Shown: positions 44,124 through 52,779 of the stretch, one piece after another
Layout: each line of letters begins with the position of its first letter
Numbering within the stretch: the stretch's first letter is position 1
Notes under the pieces: generated by a model
Told to the model about the DNA's origin: nothing
What the model saw: the letters and a program-made list of their open reading frames with translations, nothing else
Databases searched by the model: none
Program-made: the position numbers and the translations under genes
Assembly (NCBI GenBank): GCA_964451375.1
Contig: CAYVIN010000010.1
Location: 1-64,000 of the forward strand
DNA from: JAGXQV01 sp964451375
Lineage (GTDB): Bacteria; Pseudomonadota; Gammaproteobacteria; Burkholderiales; Sulfuricellaceae
Reading direction: 5' to 3'
Length of the DNA: 64,000 nucleotides

Positions 44124-45959
44124 TTATCCGCCGAACACTTCCAGAAACAGCTTGGCATTCAGGAAGTTGAACAGAAACTTACTCTCGCTGTTGGGCAAAT
44201 CCCTTTTTCCCAACAAAGCTTCGATCTTGTCGCGCCGCACCCACTCGAATATCGGACTATCGTTGAGCAAACTCCGCCGCACATCGGGAATCGAAACATC
44301 GAGAAATGAGTGAATCGGCGCATTAAAGCCCACCTTGCGACGGTTTTCCATCAGCATGTCCGGCGCAATACCGCGCATCGCATCACGCAGCACCGCCTTG
44401 GCGCGGCCATCCCGAATCAGGTGACGGGTAGGGATGGTATTGCAGAATTCGAACAGGTTACGATCCAGAAACGGGGAACGGTTCTCGATGGAAAAACACA
44501 TGGCATTCAGGTCGTCTTCGTGCAGGATGACGGGAATCACTTCGTGAAACATCTCGTTAAGCATCCGATTGCGCATCAGGCTATCGGTAAAGCAGGTTTC
44601 GGTAAATGCTTCGCGCCAGGGCTTGTGAAGGTAAGCACAAGAATCATCCGCCCCATCGAAGATATGCTTGCGAAAAGCCGGTTGATCAACGAAAAGCGAA
44701 GGATTTTGCAGATGCCGGTTACGCACGATAGGCTGGATATGCTCTTGCCAGGCGCGCAACGCTTGCGCGTAAAGCCCGGCATCGCCGGATACTTCGGCAA
44801 GGTAAGCCAGATGGTGGTCATAGTAGCCGCTGAACATTTCATCGGCGGCAGTGCCGCTCACCGATATCCGATAACCGTGCGCCGCAACGCTCTCCATCAA
44901 TAACCAGTGGGCATAATAGGTGATGGTGTAGACCGGTGCGTCGTGATAACGAATCAATTCGCGCAAGCGAGGCAGGAATTGTTCAGTGGTCACCGGAATT
45001 TCAGTATGGCGCAGGCCCAGTTCCTGCACGGCATGAGCCACCATTTCCGACTCTTCATAACGCGCGTCGCTATTAACGATGGTAAATCCATGTACGTCAT
45101 AGTCGAAGACCCGCTTGGCGATACTGATCAGCGCAATGGAATCCACCCCGCCGCTCATGCAAAACGCCAGCGGCACATCGGCGCGCAAACGTAATTCGAC
45201 GGAACGGATCAAGCGTTCGCGAGCGCCGTGGACGGCTTCCGCGAACCCCATCGCCTCGCGAGACGCAAATCGCGGTGTCCAGTAGCGCTGTAGTGTTTCC
45301 CTGCCCTGAGCATCGATCTGAAGAAGCGCTCCGGACGCCAGTTCCGTAACGCCATTAAAGAAGGTATTGGTTCCTTTGTAGAGGCCCTTATAACCATTCA
45401 CCAAATAACGCAGCAGATGTTCCGTATTTACTTCCATTGCCTGCCCAAGCAGTGCTGCAATAAACTTGATTTCAGAGCCGAAGTACAGCCCGCCCGCGCC
45501 ATCGCGATACAGATATAGCGGCTTCTCGCCGAACCGATCGCGGCACAACGTTAGGGAACCGTCCGTCTGGTTGTAGACGGCAAATGCCCACATGCCTTCG
45601 TAGCGATCAAGCACACTCCAGCCAAAATGTTCGATTCCCGCCAGCATCACCTCGGTATCGGATCGAGTAGTCAGGGTAATTCCGGCCTGGGCGAGTTCTT
45701 CACGGCGTTCCAGGTAGTTGTAGAGTTCCCCGTTCTGGACGATCCACTGGTCGCCGAACTGCATGGGCTGGTTGGCGCGGGGGTCGAGGTCGATGATGCT
45801 AAGGCGGCTATGCAGCAGGTATAGATTGCGCCCGCCAAGCGTATTCCAATGACGGGCAGCCTGATGGTCTGGGCCACGCCTGGACATCAAAGCCAGGCAG
45901 GAAGTTACCCTACCGGAAGGAAGTGTTTCAGCACCAAAATATCCGGCGATTCCGCACAT
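44124..45959 (-). CDS. Asparagine synthase-type amidotransferase 3 (divergent)
   Basis: The 611-residue protein is clearly paralogous to the copy at 41888-43726: same length, Cys2 glutaminase, PP-loop SGGVDS (269-274), and the same shared blocks LRADVPLAFCMSGGVDS, YHDAPVYT and ENRSP(F/Y)LDR. Its synthetase motif is SGTAADEMFSGYYDHH, with Thr370 in place of the usual acidic residue. The glutaminase side appears intact, so it could still make ammonia from glutamine. It lies 6 bp downstream of the NeuB-like gene. Confidence 0.9.
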   Translation of the reverse strand: MCGIAGYFGAETLPSGRVTSCLALMSRRGPDHQAARHWNTLGGRNLYLLHSRLSIIDLDPRANQPMQFGDQWIVQNGELYNYLERREELAQAGITLTTRSDTEVMLAGIEHFGWSVLDRYEGMWAFAVYNQTDGSLTLCRDRFGEKPLYLYRDGAGGLYFGSEIKFIAALLGQAMEVNTEHLLRYLVNGYKGLYKGTNTFFNGVTELASGALLQIDAQGRETLQRYWTPRFASREAMGFAEAVHGARERLIRSVELRLRADVPLAFCMSGGVDSIALISIAKRVFDYDVHGFTIVNSDARYEESEMVAHAVQELGLRHTEIPVTTEQFLPRLRELIRYHDAPVYTITYYAHWLLMESVAAHGYRISVSGTAADEMFSGYYDHHLAYLAEVSGDAGLYAQALRAWQEHIQPIVRNRHLQNPSLFVDQPAFRKHIFDGADDSCAYLHKPWREAFTETCFTDSLMRNRMLNEMFHEVIPVILHEDDLNAMCFSIENRSPFLDRNLFEFCNTIPTRHLIRDGRAKAVLRDAMRGIAPDMLMENRRKVGFNAPIHSFLDVSIPDVRRSLLNDSPIFEWVRRDKIEALLGKRDLPNSESKFLFNFLNAKLFLEVFGG

Positions 45960-45965
45960 AGCCGA

Positions 45966-46979
45966 CTATTCCAGATGCTCTTCGAGTAACAGGTCATGAC
46001 AGGCCAGCGGCACACGTAAACGACGGCCTGCCAGTTGTCCGAGCATGGGGGGAGGCAATCCACCTGCCGGTCGCACACAGTCGATATCTTCCGGTTGGAG
46101 AACCTTTCCCGCCGGCAGGTCATGCGCCGCCACAATACTCCGCCGCGCCACTTTTGCGGTTTCCGCATCCGCCGCAACCGTTTCGCGGTCACCGGATCCA
46201 ACGATTGCCGGAAATTTTTGAACAATCTCGGCCAATCGGCTTAGCTCGGCGACATCCGAAGACAAGGCATGATCACGAAAACTTGAGTAAGCTTTATCCA
46301 GCGTGAAGTGTTTCTCGATAATTTCCGCACCGAGACCCAACGCAATGATTGCGGCTTCGATGCCCAACGTATGATCTGAATACCCTGCCGTAAGGCCGAA
46401 TTCATTCCTGAGTGTCGCCATTGCGGCAATATTTGCCTGCTCCAGGGGAGTTGGGTAAAGACTGACACAATGGAGCAACGCCAACGAGTCTTTGAGACTT
46501 TTCGCTTGCGGGAGATTCTTTTCAATCACCGCGACGGCGCAATGAATTTCATCCAGAGTCGCCATTCCGGTGGACAAAATCAAGGGCTTTCCGGTTTGAG
46601 CGGCGCGCGCCAGGAGCAAGTGAAAGTTCAAGTCACCCGACGCGATTTTGATCCCATCAAGACATCCTTCGACTTTCGCCAGCGTATCGACATCGAAAAC
46701 CGATGCCAAGAACACTGCACCGGCAACTCGGCAGCGCCGCGACATTTCTTCGAATACATCTAGCGGCAAGCGGAAACGTTCAAGCATCTCGATACGTGCA
46801 GTTTGGCTATGATTAACCAAACGCACGGGATCAATAATCTGAACCTTCACGGCATGAGCGCCTGCATCCAGCGCTGCGTCCAATAGCCGCATAGCGAGTT
46901 CAGCATTTCCCTCGTGATTATTGCCAACCTCTGCGATCAGCAGTGGTTGTTGTTGTGTATCAAAATCGCCGATCTTCAT
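45966..46979 (-). CDS. NeuB/SpsE-type nonulosonate synthase
   Basis: The 337-residue protein has the NeuB TIM-barrel core with IAEVGNNHEGN (15-25), KIASGDL, STGM and HCVSLYPTP, followed by GYSDHT and EKHFTLD, and a C-terminal SAF/antifreeze-like domain (about 275-335) with RRSIVAA and RPAGGLPP. It condenses phosphoenolpyruvate with a six-carbon sugar to make a nine-carbon acidic sugar such as a sialic, legionaminic or pseudaminic acid. It heads the amidotransferase group and lies 74 bp downstream of the formyltransferase-like gene. Confidence 0.92.
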   Translation of the reverse strand: MKIGDFDTQQQPLLIAEVGNNHEGNAELAMRLLDAALDAGAHAVKVQIIDPVRLVNHSQTARIEMLERFRLPLDVFEEMSRRCRVAGAVFLASVFDVDTLAKVEGCLDGIKIASGDLNFHLLLARAAQTGKPLILSTGMATLDEIHCAVAVIEKNLPQAKSLKDSLALLHCVSLYPTPLEQANIAAMATLRNEFGLTAGYSDHTLGIEAAIIALGLGAEIIEKHFTLDKAYSSFRDHALSSDVAELSRLAEIVQKFPAIVGSGDRETVAADAETAKVARRSIVAAHDLPAGKVLQPEDIDCVRPAGGLPPPMLGQLAGRRLRVPLACHDLLLEEHLE

Positions 46980-47053
46980 ACCGCAGAAACCTCACTGAGC
47001 TCATTCGCCTATGTTGCACTGAAAGAAACCCCAAAAAGCATCAGAACAACTTT

Positions 47054-47707
47054 CTAATTCGAAATTGGGTATCTATTAATCTTTAACTGAAATACGACTC
47101 CCCGGTGCTCAAACCAAAGAGGATATTGTTCGTTATCCGCAACTCTCATTTTATCGAACTGTTCTGCAATCGTTTTGTTTGGATCTAACCGCTGGTTCTC
47201 ACGATTTCTTTTTGGGAAATAGAATGGTTCTCCGACTTGAGGTGATGAAAGCATGGGCCATTCCGAAAGAAATTCATCGATCATAGCAATTTCAGCACCG
47301 ATTATTTTTTGACGTATTTCCGGTAATAACTCATATCCCTCAAAACTGATTGTCGACCTCAAATATACGGGCCCATCATCAACCCCCGCACACATTTCAA
47401 AAAGAGTTAGCACAATTTCATCGGCACCTTGTTCAATTTGCCAATGAATTGGCGACCTGCCTCTACCGTCAGGCAAATTGGCCCCATGGATCACAACGTT
47501 ATTCTTGTGTAAAGGAAAAAGATGTAGGGGAATCAAAGCCGGGTAGTGGAGTGCAAAAAGAACATCACCCTGGTTACATGGCTCCGGCGTGAGCGTAATA
47601 TCGTTTGAGGAGGCATATTTTTCGAGCACAGGCAAGAATCGCGCAGCATCTTCAGCAGTGATCCAGCTCTTCGGGTGAACCAAGAAAGTAATCTTCAAGT
47701 TTTTCAC
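47054..47707 (-). CDS. Formyltransferase-fold protein, sugar N-formyltransferase-like
   Basis: The 217-residue protein has the formyltransferase core around IHGANLPDGRGRSPIHW (about 93-109) and GVDDGPVY (about 126), with the likely catalytic His and Asp. The Asn that normally precedes the His (N-x-H) reads Val here. Related enzymes transfer a formyl group from N10-formyl-tetrahydrofolate to an amino sugar, often in nonulosonate pathways. The frame extends upstream to 47770, but that would overlap the preceding gene by 49 bp; the GTG at 47707 begins the first beta strand and is preferred. It is A/T-rich relative to upstream genes. Confidence 0.75.
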   Translation of the reverse strand: MKNLKITFLVHPKSWITAEDAARFLPVLEKYASSNDITLTPEPCNQGDVLFALHYPALIPLHLFPLHKNNVVIHGANLPDGRGRSPIHWQIEQGADEIVLTLFEMCAGVDDGPVYLRSTISFEGYELLPEIRQKIIGAEIAMIDEFLSEWPMLSSPQVGEPFYFPKRNRENQRLDPNKTIAEQFDKMRVADNEQYPLWFEHRGVVFQLKINRYPISN

Positions 47708-47721
47708 AAAGTAGTACCATG

Positions 47722-48756
47722 CTAATTTTGAAAATAATCGGGATGACGCTTCGCCAAGTCTTTGTACCACTCAATATATTTAACAAAGCCTTTATCCAGC
47801 GGGAATTGGGGAGCATATCCGAGCAGGCGACGCGCCTTTTCCACGGAGAGCGTTCCACGCTCCGGCATGAGTGCATCGCGGGGTTGGTAATTCACTACCA
47901 TTCCGGGGAAATTTGCTTTTACCACCTCGATCATTTGATTCAAGGTACGGGCGCCACCAAAAGTCAGATTGAAAACTTGATTTTGTGCTTCCGGCTTCAC
48001 CATGGCGAGCAGCATCCCCTGCACAAAATCCCCAATATAGGTAAAGTCCAGACCGTCGTTGCCGTCCCCATTCACACTTAGCGGCATACCACGCAAGGCA
48101 TTCTCGATGAACGCCTGACCTACGCGCCTACTGACGCAACGCTCACCATAAAGCGCGGAAGGACGAATGATGGTGTATGGCATACCAAAAACCTGGTTGT
48201 AAGCGATAACCAGTTTTTCCGCACCGTACTTGAGTGCGCCATAAATTCCCAACGGTTCACAATGACGATCTTCCGTAACCGCTTCGCCATCGAAATTCCC
48301 GTATACCAAAGACGAAGACAGATAGATGAAATGGGTGCCCTCGCAACCGCGCGCATTGTCGAGCGCATTTTCCAGGGTACGGAAGCTGTGGTCGAACGTG
48401 CTGAATGGGTCTTTGTTGGAACGATTGGCGTGAGACACCGCCGCCAGTTGCACCACAACATTCGGCTTGATGTCCGCCAAGCAACGCGACAACTGTTGAT
48501 AGTCCCGCGCATCCACCACATGCAAAGGGACATTGGCTTCGCGCAAGGCAAAAAGCCGCTCATAGATCAACTGCACGTAGAGCGACTTATTCGGGTTGTC
48601 GGCTTCATTAGCGTAAGCGCCCAGATTATTAACCTGGAGACTATCAATCACATGAGGCTCGGCCCCGTGTCGTCGCAATTCCAGTGCCAGGTTATGCCCG
48701 ATAAAACCCGCCCCGCCGATCAGTGCGACACGTTTTCCTTTTAATTTGTCCATCAT
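47722..48756 (-). CDS. NAD-dependent sugar epimerase/dehydratase (SDR)
   Basis: The 344-residue extended SDR has IGGAGFIGHN (13-22), QLAAVSHANR, the serine in YLSSSLVYG and an active site YGALK. It is followed by RPSALYGE and a C-terminal GYAPQFPLDKG substrate-domain motif. It probably acts on a nucleotide amino sugar early in the nonulosonate branch. Its ATG (GGAG at eight bases) overlaps the upstream aminotransferase stop by 4 bp. Confidence 0.87.
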   Translation of the reverse strand: MMDKLKGKRVALIGGAGFIGHNLALELRRHGAEPHVIDSLQVNNLGAYANEADNPNKSLYVQLIYERLFALREANVPLHVVDARDYQQLSRCLADIKPNVVVQLAAVSHANRSNKDPFSTFDHSFRTLENALDNARGCEGTHFIYLSSSLVYGNFDGEAVTEDRHCEPLGIYGALKYGAEKLVIAYNQVFGMPYTIIRPSALYGERCVSRRVGQAFIENALRGMPLSVNGDGNDGLDFTYIGDFVQGMLLAMVKPEAQNQVFNLTFGGARTLNQMIEVVKANFPGMVVNYQPRDALMPERGTLSVEKARRLLGYAPQFPLDKGFVKYIEWYKDLAKRHPDYFQN

Positions 48757-49913
48757 GTTTTTTGCTCCATAACAATCCGTGAAAACTGCTGTGCGATATA
48801 AGTCATGTCTTCGGAAGACAAATGCGGCCCTACCGGCAGCGCCACCGAATGGTCACTGATGTGTGCTGCGTTGGGATATTTCCCGGCATCATATCCGTAC
48901 TTCTGTTGGTAATAGGCCAAACGCGGAACCGGATGCGGGTAATACACACTGGTGCCGATTCCCGCTTCGTTGAGCGCCTTAACAATTTCATTGCGACGCT
49001 CGGCAAGCGCGTCCTCCAGCACAACACTCAGGCAATAGTGGCTATTGCCAACATCTGCGCTACCCGCATCCAGAATCGACAATCCGGCTATCCCCGACAA
49101 GTCCTTTTTGAGCGTCTCAAAATTTACCCTGCGCCGCTCCAAAATAACCTGAATACGCTCAAGTTGCTTGCGCCCGATGGATGAATTGATATCACTCAAA
49201 CGATAGTTGATTCCCAGCGTCGGTACATCGTACATCCCGGGAATGGCGCGTTCGGCAAAGCTGCGATCCACCCCAAAGGCGCGCGCCTTTCCTACCTTTG
49301 CGGCCAAATCTTGATGACGGGAAACAAACATGCCGCCGTCGCCGGTGGTAATGTGTTTAACAGGATAAAAGGAAAAGCAGGCGGCATCACCGAACAAGCC
49401 GACATGTTTGTCTTTGTAGCGCGCCCCTACCGCCAGGGCGCAATCCTCGATCACTTTGAGGTTATGTTTCCCGGCAATTGCCAAAATGGCATCCATATCG
49501 CAAGGGATACCCAGAAAATGAACCAGCCCAATCGCCTTGGTGCGTGGCGTGATCAAACTCTCGACAATGGCTGGGTCGATATTTCCATCCCCCGGCAAAC
49601 AATCAGCAAACACCGGACGAGCACCTACCGCCTCAATAGCGTGTGCGGTCGCGACATGAGTTTGCGCCGCAACGATGACTTCATCACCCGTGCCGATGCC
49701 CAGTTGCCAATAAGCCAAATGTAAGGCCGCCATGCCGGAACTGAGGGAAACCGCGTAAGCCCCGTCCCCCATAAAAGCGCTAAACTCCTGTTCAAAAGCG
49801 TGGCTTTGCGGCCCATGCGTCAACACGTCACCGGCCATTACGTCCAAAACCGCTTGCCGTTCCGCCTCGGTAATCCAGGGTTTGCCAAAAGGAATTTTGC
49901 GAACTTGATTCAT
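48753..49913 (-). CDS. DegT/DnrJ/EryC1-family sugar aminotransferase
   Basis: The 386-residue PLP enzyme has the sugar-aminotransferase core: SLSSGMAALHLAY, HFLGIPCDMD, the cofactor aspartate in VIEDCAL (Asp157) and the Schiff-base lysine Lys186 in FSFYPVKHITTGDGG, then NYRLSDINSSIG. It aminates a keto-sugar nucleotide with glutamate. In nonulosonate pathways this follows an SDR dehydratase, which fits the coupled SDR gene downstream. It is coupled by 4-bp overlaps to both neighbours. Confidence 0.92.
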   Translation of the reverse strand: MNQVRKIPFGKPWITEAERQAVLDVMAGDVLTHGPQSHAFEQEFSAFMGDGAYAVSLSSGMAALHLAYWQLGIGTGDEVIVAAQTHVATAHAIEAVGARPVFADCLPGDGNIDPAIVESLITPRTKAIGLVHFLGIPCDMDAILAIAGKHNLKVIEDCALAVGARYKDKHVGLFGDAACFSFYPVKHITTGDGGMFVSRHQDLAAKVGKARAFGVDRSFAERAIPGMYDVPTLGINYRLSDINSSIGRKQLERIQVILERRRVNFETLKKDLSGIAGLSILDAGSADVGNSHYCLSVVLEDALAERRNEIVKALNEAGIGTSVYYPHPVPRLAYYQQKYGYDAGKYPNAAHISDHSVALPVGPHLSSEDMTYIAQQFSRIVMEQKT

Positions 49914-50926
49914 AAATACTCCACCTGCTCACGTTTGCCGCTAAACATGGCGCGATCTGCGGCGATGCTCACGCAAATACCATCAAAAAAGCTTTGGGTT
50001 TCTTTCCGGTCATCGGTATCGGCGAGTATCGCTGCGACAAAATCCGGGATCAGACTCCCCTTGCCAGGAGGCAGGGGATGAGCGTTGATAGGGGCCGCAA
50101 GGCGTTGTGGATCACGCGATTGATGGAGTCTCGGCCCGGCGTCATCATACAGAAAAGTCGCTTGAGTTCCAAAAACACGCATAACGTGATGGTGACGATG
50201 TACACAGCCGTAATTGGCCGTAATCCGCCCTACCAATCCACTTGAAAACTCCAGCGTCGCCGCTGCGAAGTCGTTGTATTTGAAGGCTGTCCGCGCAGTT
50301 GAAATGCGATTACCCAAAGTGAATACGCTCTCTGGCCGTTGACCGGTCAACCACAGGAGCAAATCGATCAAATGGATGCCGCCCCCCTGCATCACCGAGT
50401 AATCCTGAACGCTGCCGCGCCAGCCTTCGGTCACTTTGTGCAACCGGCCATACAAATAATCGCCATCAAACGCATAAACATCTCCCAACTCACCACTATC
50501 GATGAGCCCCCGCAGCCAGCGATAAAGCTCGGCTGAACGCAGCACCAGATTACTTCGCAGCTTTAATTTTCCGCCAGACGCTGCCCATAAATCGCGGATA
50601 TGCGCCAATTCATCCATAGTGCGGCACAGCGGCTTTTCGACAAACAAATGTTTACCGGCCTTCAAGGCCTGCACCACCTGTTCATAATGGGCATCATCAA
50701 AAGAGGCGATGGAAATGATGTCAATATCCGGTCTATTCAGAAGCTCCCCATAAGCGGAAGCAACAACGCTACCCGGGAAAAGTTGCGACAGGCGTTGCGC
50801 CCGTTCCATATCCAGGTCATATAAACAGCGAACCTGACAGGAGGAATGCGCCGCGAAGGTGCGGGCATGTTGCTCACCGACGCCAAGGCCAACTACCGCC
50901 ACACCCAGTGTTCGCATTCCGCTCAT
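49910..50926 (-). CDS. Gfo/Idh/MocA-family oxidoreductase
   Basis: The 338-residue NAD(P) oxidoreductase has a Rossmann start VAVVGLGVGEQHART, the EKPLCRT motif (about 95) with the conserved lysine, and a GGGIHLIDLLLWLTG helix with the usual catalytic His. It likely oxidises or reduces a sugar ring. It is coupled by 4-bp overlaps to the SpsF-like gene upstream and the DegT aminotransferase downstream, forming one pathway block. Confidence 0.88.
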   Translation of the reverse strand: MSGMRTLGVAVVGLGVGEQHARTFAAHSSCQVRCLYDLDMERAQRLSQLFPGSVVASAYGELLNRPDIDIISIASFDDAHYEQVVQALKAGKHLFVEKPLCRTMDELAHIRDLWAASGGKLKLRSNLVLRSAELYRWLRGLIDSGELGDVYAFDGDYLYGRLHKVTEGWRGSVQDYSVMQGGGIHLIDLLLWLTGQRPESVFTLGNRISTARTAFKYNDFAAATLEFSSGLVGRITANYGCVHRHHHVMRVFGTQATFLYDDAGPRLHQSRDPQRLAAPINAHPLPPGKGSLIPDFVAAILADTDDRKETQSFFDGICVSIAADRAMFSGKREQVEYL

Positions 50927-51615
50927 GCCGTGTCTTTCTCCAAATAATCGGCGTAGCCGTTCACTTGATCAGGTTTTTCCCTGAGAATTTCCTCAATATG
51001 CAGCAAATCCGCCAAGGTATCCACCACCAGCCGATAATCCTTGATATCCGGGTTATTCGATACAAACCCCTGTATTCGAAATGCCTCGGGATGACGATAA
51101 TAGTGAAGCGTCACATGCTCCTTCTCGTCAGTCTCCAGCCTACCCGGATTCAAAGCCAGAAATCGGTGCGCCCGGACGACTTCAACACTTTGCCCAGGAG
51201 GAAAGGTTCGGCGCTGAACATTGGTCACCAAATCCGCCCTCCCCTCGTTTTCGGCATACGCCAGCAAGGATGCCAGCAACAACGGATCCAATACCGGACT
51301 ATCTCCGCAAATTCGCACAAACCATTCGCACGGAAACTGCCTCAGACACGCCTGAAAACGCCCCACCACGTTGTCCAGCTCCCCTCTGAACACTGCTATA
51401 CCCAAGGCCTCTTGAACATACAACGCCAATGGATCGTCGCTGGCTTCAGCGCTGGTCACAACAACTATCCTCTCCTTAGGTAGCGCCATACTGACCCGTG
51501 TTATCACATGAGAGATAACCGGGAGTCCCCTCAGCGGGGCCAGCATTTTCCCTGGAAAGCGCGCCGAACTCATCCGCGCTTGAATCAGGATACGCGATGA
51601 ACAGGATGAATTCAC
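50923..51615 (-). CDS. SpsF-like cytidylyltransferase
   Basis: The 230-residue nucleotidyltransferase starts ILIQARMSSARFPGKM, the CTP-binding loop, with VVVTSAEASDDPL and VRICGDSPVLDP further on. It resembles SpsF of spore-coat and flagellin-glycan clusters, which acts beside a NeuB/SpsE homologue. It would activate the nonulosonate or a related sugar as a CMP derivative. The start is a GTG whose GTGA overlaps the mshN stop, with AGGTGAAGG ahead. It is the junction gene between pilus operon and glycan locus. Confidence 0.88.
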   Translation of the reverse strand: MNSSCSSRILIQARMSSARFPGKMLAPLRGLPVISHVITRVSMALPKERIVVVTSAEASDDPLALYVQEALGIAVFRGELDNVVGRFQACLRQFPCEWFVRICGDSPVLDPLLLASLLAYAENEGRADLVTNVQRRTFPPGQSVEVVRAHRFLALNPGRLETDEKEHVTLHYYRHPEAFRIQGFVSNNPDIKDYRLVVDTLADLLHIEEILREKPDQVNGYADYLEKDTA

Positions 51616-52778
51616 GGCGCCTTCACCTCGCTGATTTCCTGGGGTGTCGTTCTCTTCAACACTCTGATTCGCTGTTCGACAAACGCCGTCAATTCCGGAT
51701 TTAATTCATTCGATGCCTTGGCCGCCTGGAAAGCCTTGAGCGCCTCGACCGACCGATTTTCGGCCTGAAGAGAAATCCCCAGGCCAATCTGCCAGGACGG
51801 TGTATTCATCAGCCGTAGCGCCGCCTGGTAATGGTCGATAGCTTTTTTATGTTGCTCGGTGCGCTGCAACAAAGCGGCGAGGAAGGCCTGAAATCCGGCG
51901 TTGTCTTGAGCAAAAGGCAAGCTCCTGTTAAGCGTTTCAAGCGCCGCTTTGGCGTCACCCCGTTCCACCTGCAAACGCCCCAGCGCCATCGCAAAGCCAT
52001 ATTGTTCAGGATTCAAGTCAACACCTTCCCGCAAAACAGTTTCGGCCAACTGAAGTTGTTTCTGCTCAACCAACAAGCTGGCAAGAGCCTGCCGCGCGGA
52101 CAACAAAAAGGGATCCTGTTTCAAAGCATCCTCAAGTCCGGAGCGGGCTTCGGAAACCCGTCCCTGGGAAAGCAAGGCAAGCGACTTCTGGTAAACATGC
52201 AGCGCCTGCTGTTCCGGCGTCACGGACTTCATTGCCGCTTCAGTTCCCCGGATTTTTCCGCTACTCTCGCGAGAAACCTTTTTGGAAATCATCGGTGCGG
52301 ACTCCTGAACGCCGCCAAGCTCGACATCCGCACTCGCGCCCCTCGGCGTTTCATGTCCGGCGACGGTTTTTCTGGCGGCGCTGGAAGAATCCGCTTTTCT
52401 CCCCGACTTATCCGCTTTGCCGCTCTTTTCCGCCTGCCGCGTGGATTCCTCCATCAATTGCTTGGCGATTTCCGCCAGTTGCCTGTCTTCGTCAACAGTT
52501 TCTTTAGGGGCCGGCGGGGCGACCTTGGGCTGCGCAGCAGCCGAGGGCACCTTGCCGGCGCTGACTGCTTTTTTATCAACCGGATGCTGGTGCTGTTGCC
52601 ATTTGAGCCAGGCAAACGCACCACCCGCCCCCGCCAATATCAGGATCAGCAATCCGAGAATCACCGGTTTTCTGCCCCCTGCCGGCGAGGCAACCGCCCG
52701 AACTCCCTCCGGTAGCGACGCATCACGCCCCCCCCGGCGTTGATCGAGTTTTTGCAGCATCTGGTTGATGATGCTCAT
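51612..52778 (-). CDS. mshN: MSHA pilus biogenesis protein MshN-like (TPR)
   Basis: The 388-residue protein begins SIINQMLQKLDQRRG, the MshN start, has one membrane helix (about 38-58), a Lys/Ala/Ser-rich linker (60-190) and TPR repeats (about 190-375) beginning LHVYQKSLALLSQGR. It is an inner-membrane protein with a periplasmic TPR domain that likely supports secretin or pilus assembly. It lies 1 bp downstream of mshM. In known MSHA loci mshE and mshG follow; here the SpsF-like gene does, with a 4-bp overlap. Confidence 0.85.
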   Translation of the reverse strand: MSIINQMLQKLDQRRGGRDASLPEGVRAVASPAGGRKPVILGLLILILAGAGGAFAWLKWQQHQHPVDKKAVSAGKVPSAAAQPKVAPPAPKETVDEDRQLAEIAKQLMEESTRQAEKSGKADKSGRKADSSSAARKTVAGHETPRGASADVELGGVQESAPMISKKVSRESSGKIRGTEAAMKSVTPEQQALHVYQKSLALLSQGRVSEARSGLEDALKQDPFLLSARQALASLLVEQKQLQLAETVLREGVDLNPEQYGFAMALGRLQVERGDAKAALETLNRSLPFAQDNAGFQAFLAALLQRTEQHKKAIDHYQAALRLMNTPSWQIGLGISLQAENRSVEALKAFQAAKASNELNPELTAFVEQRIRVLKRTTPQEISEVKAP

Positions 52779-52779
52779 A

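Noticed and set aside
49625..49632. ops-like GGCGGTAG on the minus strand, as in RfaH-controlled operons
   Set aside because: It lies inside the DegT aminotransferase coding sequence, lacks the following conserved T, and is not in an operon leader.
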